Assembly: GCF_900105145.1 (NCBI RefSeq)
Contig: NZ_LT629752.1
Location: forward strand, 2,566,001-2,630,000
Direction: 5' to 3'
From: Polaribacter sp. KT25b
GTDB lineage: Bacteria > Bacteroidota > Bacteroidia > Flavobacteriales > Flavobacteriaceae
Length of the DNA stretch: 64,000 bases
Below are positions 11,056 to 17,695 of this stretch, in pieces. The translations under genes and the position numbers were made by a program. Position 1 is the first letter of the stretch, and every line of letters begins with the position of its first letter. Under the pieces are notes generated by a model. That model was not told the DNA's origin. It did no database searches and saw only the letters and a program-made list of their open reading frames with translations.

Positions 11056-12243
11056 TTAGTCTAATAATTCAGTTACTTGACCTGCTCCAACTGTTCTACC
11101 ACCCTCACGGATTGCAAATCTTAAACCAACGTTTAATGCAATTGGTTGAATCAAATCAACTGTAATTGTTAAGTTATCTCCTGGCATTACCATTTCAACC
11201 CCTGCAGGTAAATTAATAGTACCTGTAACATCTGTAGTTCTTACATAAAACTGTGGACGATAGTTATTATGGAATGGAGTGTGACGACCACCTTCTTCTT
11301 TCTTAAGAACGTAAACCTCAGCTTTAAACTTAGCATGTGGAGTTACAGAACCTGGCTTACAGATTACCATACCTCTCTTAATATCTTCTTTAGCAATACC
11401 TCTTAGCAAGATACCTGCATTATCTCCTGCTTCACCTCTATCTAAGATTTGACGAAACATTTCAATACCAGTAATAGTAGAAGTCATTTTTTCAGCTCCC
11501 ATACCAATAATATCTACAACATCACCTGTATTAGCAATACCAGTTTCTATACGACCTGTCGCTACAGTTCCACGACCAGTAATAGAAAATACATCTTCGA
11601 TTGGCATTAAGAAATCTTTATCAACTTCTCTTAAAGGTTCTTCAATCCAAGCATCAACTTGTTCCATTAACTCTAAAACAGTATCAACCCATTTTTTCTC
11701 ACCATTTAAAGCTCCTAAAGCAGAACCAGAAACTACAGGACCATTATCTCCATCATACTCATAGAAAGATAATAATTCTCTTACTTCCATATCAACTAAC
11801 TCTAACAACTCCTCATCATCAACCATGTCTACTTTATTCAAGAAAACAACCATACGAGGAATTCCTACTTGACGACCTAATAAGATATGCTCTCTAGTTT
11901 GAGGCATAGGACCATCTGTAGCAGCAACAACTAAAATAGCTCCATCCATTTGTGCAGCACCAGTTACCATGTTCTTAACATAATCCGCGTGACCAGGACA
12001 ATCAACATGAGCATAGTGACGTTTAGATGTTTGATATTCTACGTGTGAAGTATTAATAGTAATACCTCTTTCTTTCTCTTCTGGAGCATTATCAATCTGA
12101 TCAAAAGACCTAGCCTCAGAAAATCCTGCATCAGCTAATACTTTAGTAATAGCCGCAGTTAAAGTTGTTTTACCGTGATCTACGTGTCCGATAGTACCAA
12201 TGTTTAAGTGTGGTTTCGAACGGTCAAAAGTTCCTTTTGCCAT
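11056..12243 (-). CDS. tuf: Elongation factor Tu
   Basis: A 395-residue translational GTPase that delivers aminoacyl-tRNA to the ribosome. G1 motif GHVDHGKT is at residues 19-26; the G3 motif DCPGH, the G4 motif NKVDM and G5 SGSAL follow in order, then the two beta-barrel domains. It is sandwiched between four tRNA genes upstream and tRNA-Trp downstream, a common arrangement that ties EF-Tu supply to its tRNA substrates. No insertions or unusual residues were noticed. Confidence 0.99.
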   Translation of the reverse strand: MAKGTFDRSKPHLNIGTIGHVDHGKTTLTAAITKVLADAGFSEARSFDQIDNAPEEKERGITINTSHVEYQTSKRHYAHVDCPGHADYVKNMVTGAAQMDGAILVVAATDGPMPQTREHILLGRQVGIPRMVVFLNKVDMVDDEELLELVDMEVRELLSFYEYDGDNGPVVSGSALGALNGEKKWVDTVLELMEQVDAWIEEPLREVDKDFLMPIEDVFSITGRGTVATGRIETGIANTGDVVDIIGMGAEKMTSTITGIEMFRQILDRGEAGDNAGILLRGIAKEDIKRGMVICKPGSVTPHAKFKAEVYVLKKEEGGRHTPFHNNYRPQFYVRTTDVTGTINLPAGVEMVMPGDNLTITVDLIQPIALNVGLRFAIREGGRTVGAGQVTELLD

Positions 12244-12303
12244 AATTATTAATTTTAATTCTTAGTTTAAATATATTTAGTGTCTAATAATACATAATAA
12301 ATG

Positions 12304-12376
12304 AGCCAGCGATGGGATTTGAACCCACGACCTCATCCCTACCAAGGATGCGCTCTACCAACTGAGCTACACCGGC
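12304..12376 (-). tRNA. trnT: tRNA-Thr (GGT anticodon)
   Basis: A 73-base cloverleaf. The acceptor stem (12370-12376 with 12305-12311) includes G-U wobbles, the D-arm is TAGCTCAGTTGGTAGAGC, the anticodon loop is TTGGTAG and the T-arm GTGGGTTCAAATCCCAT. CCA is not encoded. It is the last tRNA before tuf. Confidence 0.96.
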
Positions 12377-12391
12377 CTGTTGATAATTTTG

Positions 12392-12464
12392 AGCGAAAGA
12401 CCGGGTTCGAACCGGCGACATTCAGCTTGGAAGGCTGACGCTCTACCAACTGAGCTACTTTCGC
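12392..12464 (-). tRNA. trnG: tRNA-Gly (TCC anticodon)
   Basis: A 73-base cloverleaf with a perfect 7-bp acceptor stem (GCGAAAG with CTTTCGC), anticodon loop CTTCCAA and T-loop TTCGAAC. CCA is not encoded. Fifteen bases separate it from the following tRNA-Thr. Confidence 0.97.
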
Positions 12465-12479
12465 AATATGTAAATTTTG

Positions 12480-12561
12480 TGGGGAGAGCAGGATTCGAAC
12501 CTGCGAAGACGTAGTCAGCGGAGTTACAGTCCGCCCTCGTTGGCCGCTTGAGTATCTCCCC
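12480..12561 (-). tRNA. trnY: tRNA-Tyr (GTA anticodon)
   Basis: An 82-base class II tRNA with an extended variable arm. The acceptor stem is GGGGAGA with TCTCCCC, the anticodon loop is CTGTAAC and the T-loop TTCGAAT. CCA is not encoded. Confidence 0.97.
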
Positions 12562-12604
12562 TTTAAATTTACTATTTTAATGAACTTTTTTCTACTTTTT
12601 TAAG

Positions 12605-12678
12605 AGCCGATGGAGGGACTCGAACCCACGACCTGCTGATTACAAATCAGCTGCTCTAGCCAGCTGAGCTACATCGGC
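12605..12678 (-). tRNA. trnT: tRNA-Thr (TGT anticodon)
   Basis: A 74-base cloverleaf with a perfect acceptor stem (GCCGATG with CATCGGC), anticodon loop TTTGTAA and T-loop TTCGAGT. It is the first gene of the operon; with the GGT isoacceptor it gives two threonine tRNAs in one cluster. Confidence 0.97.
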
Positions 12679-12717
12679 TTTTGTTGTAAAAAACAACCCG
12701 CTATTTCTAACGGATTG

Positions 12718-12725
12718 CAAATGTA
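12718..12725 (-). promoter_or_regulatory. Promoter -7 element for the tRNA-tuf-rpoBC operon
   Basis: The minus strand reads TACATTTG, a perfect match to the Bacteroidota -7 consensus TAnnTTTG, 40 bases before the first tRNA. No convincing TTTG -33 box is at ideal spacing. Because the next strong match upstream is beyond hpf, this is the probable main promoter of the operon. Confidence 0.65.
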
Positions 12726-12783
12726 TAAAGTTTATTTTAATTTCTAAAACTTTTTGTGATTATTTTTTCATTTTTTTTCATTT

Positions 12784-13092
12784 TTATGAAATTAACGAAT
12801 CTCGAAGCTTCTCTTTTGACCTTTTTAATTGTCTTTTTAAATTATCAACAGCAGCATTAACACCTTCTTCAAAGGTTTTTGTTTCTCTTTTAACAATTAA
12901 TTCGCTTCCTGGAATATTTATTTTTATTTCTGTTATTTTATTTTCTTTATCGCTTGTATTTTGAACTTTTAAAAAAACTTCGGCATCTACTATCTTATCA
13001 TGAAACTTTTCTAATGTTTGTACTTTCTTTTCTACAAACTTAATTAATTCATTATCTGCATTAAAGTTTACTGATTGTGTGAATACTTTCAT
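12784..13092 (-). CDS. hpf: Ribosome hibernation-promoting factor, short form
   Basis: A 102-residue HPF/RaiA family protein that binds the 30S decoding region and silences ribosomes in stationary phase. It has the beta-alpha-beta-beta-beta-alpha pattern: MKVFTQSVNFNADNELIKFVEKK, the strand-rich middle (AEVFLKVQNT, KITEIKINIPGSELIVK) and the basic C-terminal helix (AAVDNLKRQLKRSKEKL). The C-terminal dimerisation domain of long HPF is absent. It lies 3 bases after xerC, so the two are co-transcribed. Confidence 0.93.
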   Translation of the reverse strand: MKVFTQSVNFNADNELIKFVEKKVQTLEKFHDKIVDAEVFLKVQNTSDKENKITEIKINIPGSELIVKRETKTFEEGVNAAVDNLKRQLKRSKEKLRDSLIS

Positions 13093-13095
13093 AAA

Positions 13096-13986
13096 TCATT
13101 CTTTTTTATGTTGCCCTCTAGGGTGAGCTTGGTTATATACCTTTTTTATTACTTCAAGACTATTATGTGTATAGACTTGAGTGGAGGCTAAAGAGGAATG
13201 CCCTAGCAATTCTTTAACTGAATTTAAATCTGCGCCTTCGTTTAACAGGTGTGTTGCAAAAGAATGCCTTAAAATATGAGGACTCTTTTTTACCTTCGAA
13301 GAAACTTTACTAAAGTATGAATTTATAACTCTGTAGACAAGGGTTTCATAAATTTTATTTCCTTTTTCTGTAATAAAAACTTCCTCTAAACCTATAGAAA
13401 ATTCCTTTTTAAGCTCTAAGTAGTTTTTTAACGTACACACAACAGACTGCAAAAGAGGTACAAAACGTTCTTTGTTTCTTTTTCCCAAAACTTTAATCGT
13501 CTTATTTGAAAAACTAATATTTTTTTCTTTTATATTAATTAACTCAATTCTTCTAATACCTGTAGAGTAAAATAGCTCTACAATTAATTTATTTCTTACG
13601 GATATAAAATCATTTTCTTCATTAATAATATTAATTACAGAATTAATTTCTTTGGATGTAAATGGAACTTGCACCTTTTTTGCAACTTTTAAGGCTTTGT
13701 GTTTTGAAAGTGGATTTATTGTTATCTGTTCACTTTTTTGAAGAAACTTGTAAAATGATTTTAATGAGCTTACTTTTCTATTGATTGTTCTATTAGAAAT
13801 ATCACTATCAACTAAAGAAACGATCCAATTTCTTATTTGTGGGTAACTAACAGATACTAATTCTTCCTGATTATATTCTGTAATTAAAAAGTCTCTAAAT
13901 GAAATTAAATCATTCTTATACGCAGTTACAGTATGAATAGAATATTTTTTCTCTAGCGATAAGTAATCTAAGAAATGAGTTATCAA
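13096..13986 (-). CDS. xerC: Tyrosine recombinase XerC/XerD type
   Basis: A 296-residue tyrosine recombinase that probably resolves chromosome dimers at dif. The N-terminal SAM-like domain covers about residues 1-90. All catalytic residues are visible: Arg145 (STGIRR), Lys169 (LGKRNKER), His237 and Arg240 (HILRH), His263 (LGHSS) and the nucleophile Tyr272 (VYTH). The reading frame starts at a TTG (MITHFLDYL), which fits the family N-terminus; no ATG is available there. It is upstream of hpf, an operon common in Flavobacteriia, and immediately downstream of a heptamer repeat. The XerC versus XerD assignment rests on context only. Confidence 0.92.
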   Translation of the reverse strand: MITHFLDYLSLEKKYSIHTVTAYKNDLISFRDFLITEYNQEELVSVSYPQIRNWIVSLVDSDISNRTINRKVSSLKSFYKFLQKSEQITINPLSKHKALKVAKKVQVPFTSKEINSVINIINEENDFISVRNKLIVELFYSTGIRRIELINIKEKNISFSNKTIKVLGKRNKERFVPLLQSVVCTLKNYLELKKEFSIGLEEVFITEKGNKIYETLVYRVINSYFSKVSSKVKKSPHILRHSFATHLLNEGADLNSVKELLGHSSLASTQVYTHNSLEVIKKVYNQAHPRGQHKKE

Positions 13987-13993
13987 ATTATTT

Positions 13994-14021
13994 GTTGTTA
14001 GTTGTTAGTTGTTAGTTGTTA
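13994..14021 (-). repeat. Heptanucleotide tandem repeat (GTTGTTA)x4 upstream of xerC
   Basis: Four perfect copies of GTTGTTA on the plus strand (TAACAAC in the xerC sense). The array ends 7 bases before the xerC TTG start and lies just after the rpsU terminator, so it occupies the xerC 5' untranslated or promoter region. A rotation of the unit (GTTAGTT) shares GTTAG with the second heptamer array at 14521. Confidence 0.9.
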
Positions 14022-14045
14022 GTAAAATTACAAAAAATTAGATAT

Positions 14046-14080
14046 AAAAAAACTCGTATTGATAAAATCAATACGAGTTT
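14046..14080 (-). terminator. Intrinsic terminator of rpsU
   Basis: A perfect 14-bp stem (14050-14063 with 14067-14080) with a 3-base loop is followed in the minus-strand transcript by a run of U. It starts 23 bases after the rpsU stop codon. Confidence 0.9.
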
Positions 14081-14103
14081 AATATTCTTAAAATAAGTTA
14101 TTA

Positions 14104-14301
14104 CTAACCTACTTCTTCTTGTGTTCTTAATTTTTGAACGTAAGACGCTTTAATTCTTTGAGCTCTTTTCGCTACAGATGGCTTCGTAAAGTTTTTTCTG
14201 TTACGCAAGTTTTTCATTGTCTTGGTTCTATCGAATTTTCTCTTATAGCGCTTTAAAGCTCTATCGATATTTTCTCCTTCTTTTACAGGTATAATTAACA
14301 T
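14104..14301 (-). CDS. rpsU: 30S ribosomal protein bS21
   Basis: A 65-residue bS21 (MLIIPVKEGENIDRALKRYKR), highly basic as expected. In Flavobacterium ribosomes bS21, with bS18 and bS6, is known to cover the 3' tail of 16S rRNA and so hide the anti-Shine-Dalgarno. This gene is monocistronic, with its own -7 element at 14376 and a strong terminator at 14046. It is preceded by an exceptional Shine-Dalgarno sequence, consistent with the autoregulation proposed for flavobacterial rpsU. Confidence 0.97.
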   Translation of the reverse strand: MLIIPVKEGENIDRALKRYKRKFDRTKTMKNLRNRKNFTKPSVAKRAQRIKASYVQKLRTQEEVG

Positions 14302-14308
14302 AAGTATG

Positions 14309-14318
14309 CACCTCCCTT
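14309..14318 (-). promoter_or_regulatory. Strong Shine-Dalgarno of rpsU
   Basis: The minus strand reads AAGGGAGGTG, with GGAGGTG matching the 16S rRNA tail and GGAGG placed 9 bases before the ATG. No other gene start I examined in this window has a comparable site, in line with the general loss of Shine-Dalgarno use in Bacteroidota. It fixes the rpsU start codon. Confidence 0.85.
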
Positions 14319-14375
14319 CATCGTATCTTTATATTTTGAATAGTATTTAAACTATTTGGTTTATTTTTTGGACTG

Positions 14376-14383
14376 CAAATGTA
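14376..14383 (-). promoter_or_regulatory. rpsU promoter -7 element
   Basis: The minus strand reads TACATTTG, a perfect TAnnTTTG match, about 75 bases upstream of the rpsU ATG. It is identical to the element in front of the tRNA-tuf operon. The predicted leader of roughly 65-70 bases holds the Shine-Dalgarno. Confidence 0.65.
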
Positions 14384-14438
14384 ATTACAAAATATGAATT
14401 GGCAATTAGTTATTTAAAAATATTTTAACACCTAATTT

Positions 14439-14520
14439 GCGTTAGGGATTGAAGCGGCATCCTTTTTTGTTTTTCACAAAAAAGATATAGCGTAAAGCCC
14501 GACCTTTAGGGAACGCCCAA
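14439..14520. repeat. Structured intergenic repeat element (GCGGCATCC...GCCCGACC type)
   Basis: An 82-base block more GC-rich than its surroundings. Outer arms GCGTT (14439-14443) and AACGC (14512-14516) can pair. The centre is a hairpin of a T-run (14459-14470) with an A-run (14476-14486), one bulged C, and a small CCC/GGG stem follows. The strings GAAGCGGCATCC, AAAGATATAGCG and AGCCCGACC are ones I recall from intergenic regions of many Flavobacteriaceae genomes, so this is probably one copy of a dispersed element. Whether it is transcribed is unknown. Strand is undetermined. Confidence 0.6.
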
Positions 14521-14583
14521 GTTAGCAGTTAGCAGTTAGCAGTTAGCAGTTAGCAGTTAGCAGTTAGCAGTTAGCAGTTAGCA
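14521..14583. repeat. Heptanucleotide tandem repeat (GTTAGCA)x9
   Basis: Nine perfect, uninterrupted copies of GTTAGCA abut the structured element on its right. The array lies in the intergenic space between rpsU and the acyl-CoA dehydrogenase terminator. Perfect identity of all copies suggests recent or ongoing slippage. The unit is too short for CRISPR and has no spacers. Confidence 0.95.
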
Positions 14584-14616
14584 AAACTAAAAATTTTGAC
14601 ACTTATGTGTCTTAAA

Positions 14617-14657
14617 TAAAATAAAAATTCTACAAAATTTTAAAATCTTGTAGAATT
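14617..14657 (-). terminator. Intrinsic terminator of the acyl-CoA dehydrogenase gene
   Basis: A 10-bp perfect stem (14626-14635 with 14648-14657) with a 12-base loop is followed in the minus-strand transcript by a U-rich tract. It begins 23 bases after the stop codon. Confidence 0.8.
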
Positions 14658-14680
14658 ATATGTCCTTATGTAGTAAGAAA

Positions 14681-15847
14681 TTATGTCGCTGGTTTATATT
14701 CTTTTTTATCAATTACAATTTTTGCTATAATCTCTTTTAAAATTTCTGATGTTCCGCCGCCAATTGGACCTAATCTACTATCTCTTAATAAACGTGCCAT
14801 TGGATATTCTTCCATATAACCATAACCACCTAACAATTGTAGTGCATCATAAATAACTTCGTCTGCCATTTTTGTTGATAACAATTTAGACATACTTGCT
14901 TCTTTTACTACATATTGACCGTCATTTAAACGTTTTGTAATTGAATAATTATATTCTCTACATATATCAACTTTGCTTGCCATTTCTGCAATTTTGTGTC
15001 TTAATGCTTGAAATTTATTTAAAGATTTACCAAAAGCTTCGCGTTCTTGCATATAATTTACGGCATAATCTAAAGCAAATTCTGCTCTAGCATGAGCATT
15101 TATTCCCATAACTAAACGTTCTAATGCAAAATGTTGCATAATATATGGAAAACCTTTTCCTTCTTCGCCCAATAAATTTTCTGCAGGAATTTCTACATTA
15201 TCAAAAGCAATTTCTCCTGTATCTGAGGCTTTCCAACCTAATTTATCTAACATTGTTGCAGATAAACCTTTTGATTCTCTATCAACTATAAAAAGACTTA
15301 TTCCTTTGTATTTATCTGATGGATCTGTTTTTGCAGCAACAATTAAATAATCTGAATAAACCCCATTTGTAATAAATGTTTTAGAGCCATTTATAATATA
15401 AGTATCTCCTTTTTTGATTGCTGTAGTGCGCATTCCTGCAACATCACTTCCGCCAAAAGGTTCTGTAATACACAAACAACCAATCATATCGCCTTCTACA
15501 CTTGGTAGTAAATATTTTTGTTTTGTAGCTTCGGACGCTTCTTTATTTAAATGTGTCATCGCTAAATATTCATGCGCCCACATTGCAGCTGCAAATCCGC
15601 CAGAATTTATCTTTTGTAATTCTTCTAAAAAGATAACGGTATAAAAAAGGTCTAGATCCAATCCTCCATATTCTTCTGGAGTTGATAATCCAAAATAACC
15701 CATTTCACCAAATTTCTTCCAAATAAAACGATCTACAAATCCTTGTTTTTCCCATTTTTCGATATGCGGAACTACTTCTTTTTGTAAAAATTCTTTAAAA
15801 CTTGAGCGAAATGCTTCATGCTCTTCAGTAAAATACATACTGTTCAT
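14681..15847 (-). CDS. Acyl-CoA dehydrogenase family protein
   Basis: A 388-residue FAD-dependent flavoenzyme that oxidises acyl-CoA to trans-2-enoyl-CoA in fatty-acid or branched-chain amino-acid breakdown. It shows the three-domain family pattern: helical N-terminus (FTEEHEAFRSSFKEFLQKEV), the FAD-binding beta block (CLCITEPFGGSDVAGMRTTA; INGSKTFITNG) and the C-terminal helices with QLLGGYGYMEEYPMARLLRD and GGTSEI. Length is typical. Substrate chain length cannot be read from the sequence. It lies 22 bases after the helix-hairpin-helix gene and is probably co-transcribed, but no functional link is evident. Confidence 0.93.
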   Translation of the reverse strand: MNSMYFTEEHEAFRSSFKEFLQKEVVPHIEKWEKQGFVDRFIWKKFGEMGYFGLSTPEEYGGLDLDLFYTVIFLEELQKINSGGFAAAMWAHEYLAMTHLNKEASEATKQKYLLPSVEGDMIGCLCITEPFGGSDVAGMRTTAIKKGDTYIINGSKTFITNGVYSDYLIVAAKTDPSDKYKGISLFIVDRESKGLSATMLDKLGWKASDTGEIAFDNVEIPAENLLGEEGKGFPYIMQHFALERLVMGINAHARAEFALDYAVNYMQEREAFGKSLNKFQALRHKIAEMASKVDICREYNYSITKRLNDGQYVVKEASMSKLLSTKMADEVIYDALQLLGGYGYMEEYPMARLLRDSRLGPIGGGTSEILKEIIAKIVIDKKEYKPAT

Positions 15848-15869
15848 AAGCTAATTTTAGTTTATTTAA

Positions 15870-16763
15870 TTATTTAGCTAACAAATATAAGACTATTCTA
15901 TCATACTTTTCTAAAGGAAAATCTTTGATGTTTTTTAATTCTGAAATATCTTGAAGTTCAGCAACTTCATCTCTGTAATTAAATATTTTTTTACATAAAT
16001 CATAATCGATATACGGATTTTTAAGCAATTCTTTAAAAGTAACCGTGTTTACATTTTGCTTTTTGATGATAGGTTTCTCAACAATTTTAAAGGTTGTTAA
16101 AACTTTGTCTGCAACACCTTTTTCTAATCCCCAAACATCATATAACTGATTATCAAAAGAAAAACCTTGTAATTTTAATCGATACTGAATAATACGTTCA
16201 GAAAAAGCAACGCCAATTCCGTTGATTGTTTTAAAGTCTGCTGCTGTTGCTTTGTTGATATCTGTAGTTGATAATTTGTGCTTTACCTTTTCATTAAAAG
16301 ATTGCTTCGTTTCTCGCAATGACGATTTATAAGGCTGATTTTGTTTTACAACCCAGTCTGGAAATTTAAAGTAAGGAGAAATTTTAATTAATAGAGAATC
16401 AGAGACTTTTGTTACTTGCTGAAATTCTTTTTTAGAATTGACAAATTTATTCGTTTTTCTAAAAGCGAGTAATCTGTCTATTTCCGCCAAAGACATTCCC
16501 AATTGTTCTCCTTTATAATCTGTTATATAATTTGGATTAAAAGGATATATTTTAGGCTTTCTATTTTCAATTTCAATTGCTTTTAAACTATCAATTTGAT
16601 TTTGAAAGGCTATAATTTCTGATGTATTTGTATCTATAATTTCATCCGAAGAAAAAACATCAGAAAAAATAAATACTTGTAAAATGAGAATCAATGTAAC
16701 TAAAAGAAAAATCCCATTTCTTTGGCTTTTGTTATACCAGAAATGAGATTTAAATATTTTCAT
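15870..16763 (-). CDS. Helix-hairpin-helix (ComEA-like) membrane-anchored protein
   Basis: A 297-residue protein with one N-terminal membrane helix (about residues 16-34) and repeated helix-hairpin-helix DNA-binding units. The clearest is INKATAADFKTINGIGVAFS near residues 169-188; others are near residues 88-130 (LGMSLAEIDRLLAFRK) and 240-290. ComEA proteins of this shape bind incoming DNA at the cell surface during transformation, but competence here is inferred. Residues 147-155 (SSLRETKQS) are encoded by a palindromic intergenic-type repeat read in frame, which falls in the linker before the best HhH unit. A decayed copy of its 5' end lies near 17.65 kb. Confidence 0.85.
   Translation of the reverse strand: MKIFKSHFWYNKSQRNGIFLLVTLILILQVFIFSDVFSSDEIIDTNTSEIIAFQNQIDSLKAIEIENRKPKIYPFNPNYITDYKGEQLGMSLAEIDRLLAFRKTNKFVNSKKEFQQVTKVSDSLLIKISPYFKFPDWVVKQNQPYKSSLRETKQSFNEKVKHKLSTTDINKATAADFKTINGIGVAFSERIIQYRLKLQGFSFDNQLYDVWGLEKGVADKVLTTFKIVEKPIIKKQNVNTVTFKELLKNPYIDYDLCKKIFNYRDEVAELQDISELKNIKDFPLEKYDRIVLYLLAK
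16299..16324 (-). repeat. In-frame palindromic repeat (CGTCATTGCGAG...GAAGCAATCT type)
   Basis: In the gene's sense strand this 26-base stretch begins CGTCATTGCGAG and ends CGAAGCAATCT. ATTGC/GCAAT arms give it a small hairpin. The pattern is one I recall as a common dispersed repeat in intergenic DNA of diverse bacteria including Bacteroidota. Here it is translated as SSLRETKQS without disrupting the frame. Confidence 0.65.
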
Positions 16764-16795
16764 AATATTGATATTTTACATGTGTTTAGTTACAT

Positions 16796-17577
16796 CTATT
16801 GCACCGTCTTGAATTGCTTATTTTTGATTGAAATTGCACCAACATAACATTTTATTTCATGTCTTACTTTTAGAAATAAGAATAATAAACCAATCATATT
16901 AGGAAAAACTAATGCTAATATCATAACATCAGAAAACTTAATTACAACAACTAAAGTTGCTTCAGCACCAATAACAACGAATAGTAAAAATAGTATTTTA
17001 TATGTAATATCTGCAACTTTTCCTTTAGCAAATAAATTTCCCCAAGATTGCAAGCTATAATTAGGACTAAAAAGTCATTGTTGAAAACGCAAAAAAACCA
17101 CGGCGATTATTAACTATTATGAAAATGGGAATTACAAAACTGAATACTATTGTAATTAAATCTATGTTATTGATTGTTTGAACTGTAGCACCTAAATTTC
17201 AACTACTTACATCTTATGCTGTATAATTAAACATAGATTAAGCGTCTAAACATAAATATTAAAAAAATATCATCGCTGATATATAATTTATCTACCCAAT
17301 GTTTTTCGATATCTACATATTTATCTTTTAAAGTATTTATAACTCTGATAAATTTTGTGATACTTGAAAATTTAGAGTAAAAAGTTTGCCTCAAAAACTA
17401 ATAATAAAACTACGAAAAGAATATTATAACCCGCTATTAGCAATGTAGCTAAAACCAAATTTTATAAACCAGTTTGAAATGGTTTATACATATCATTTAC
17501 TTATTTGCCTAACCTTTTTCTTGAGCAAATGAAATATAGGCATTACTAAGAAAAGAATTAAAAGTTTTTTTCTTCAT
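16796..17577 (-). pseudogene. Decayed tandem copy of the alsT symporter gene
   Basis: A remnant of the neighbouring sodium:amino-acid symporter. The 5' end still reads MKKKTFNSFLSNAYISFAQ, a damaged version of the AlsT signal peptide. Near 17350-17280 the frame reads VINTLKDKYVDIEKHW, matching AlsT INIVRGKYDDLEERL. The 3' part has FFAFSTM, then several stops, then an open 85-codon stretch (16796-17053) that aligns with the AlsT C-terminus (FVVIGAEATLVVVIKFSDVM against FVVIGAAASLGSVIGFSDAM). About half of the gene (central membrane region) is deleted. The 85-codon open frame is part of this relic, not a separate small gene. Confidence 0.88.
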
Positions 17578-17619
17578 AGTAAAGAAGCAGAAATTTGAAT
17601 TTAGTTACTAGCTATTATC

Positions 17620-17677
17620 AAAAAAATCCCATTTCTATGGTTTTTATTGGACCAGAAATGGGATTAAATATGTTTTT
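17620..17677 (-). pseudogene. Remnant of the 5' end of the helix-hairpin-helix gene
   Basis: These 58 bases are about four-fifths identical by eye to 16706-16763, the first ~19 codons of the helix-hairpin-helix gene, and lie in the same position relative to the intact alsT as the real gene does to the alsT pseudogene. They show that the duplicated unit was alsT plus the start of the next gene. No reading frame survives. Confidence 0.75.
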
Positions 17678-17695
17678 AAAAATGTATTTATATTA

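Noticed and set aside
11601..11897. A 98-codon open frame opposite tuf
   Set aside because: Shadow of the EF-Tu gene, with low-complexity Leu/His/Gln content and no recognisable family.
14521..14583. CRISPR array
   Set aside because: The repeats are 7 bases, directly adjacent, without spacers or cas genes; this is a simple tandem repeat.
16796..17053. An 85-codon open frame that could be called a small membrane protein gene
   Set aside because: It aligns with the C-terminus of the neighbouring AlsT and the same homology continues upstream through stop codons to a damaged signal peptide, so it is part of a pseudogene.
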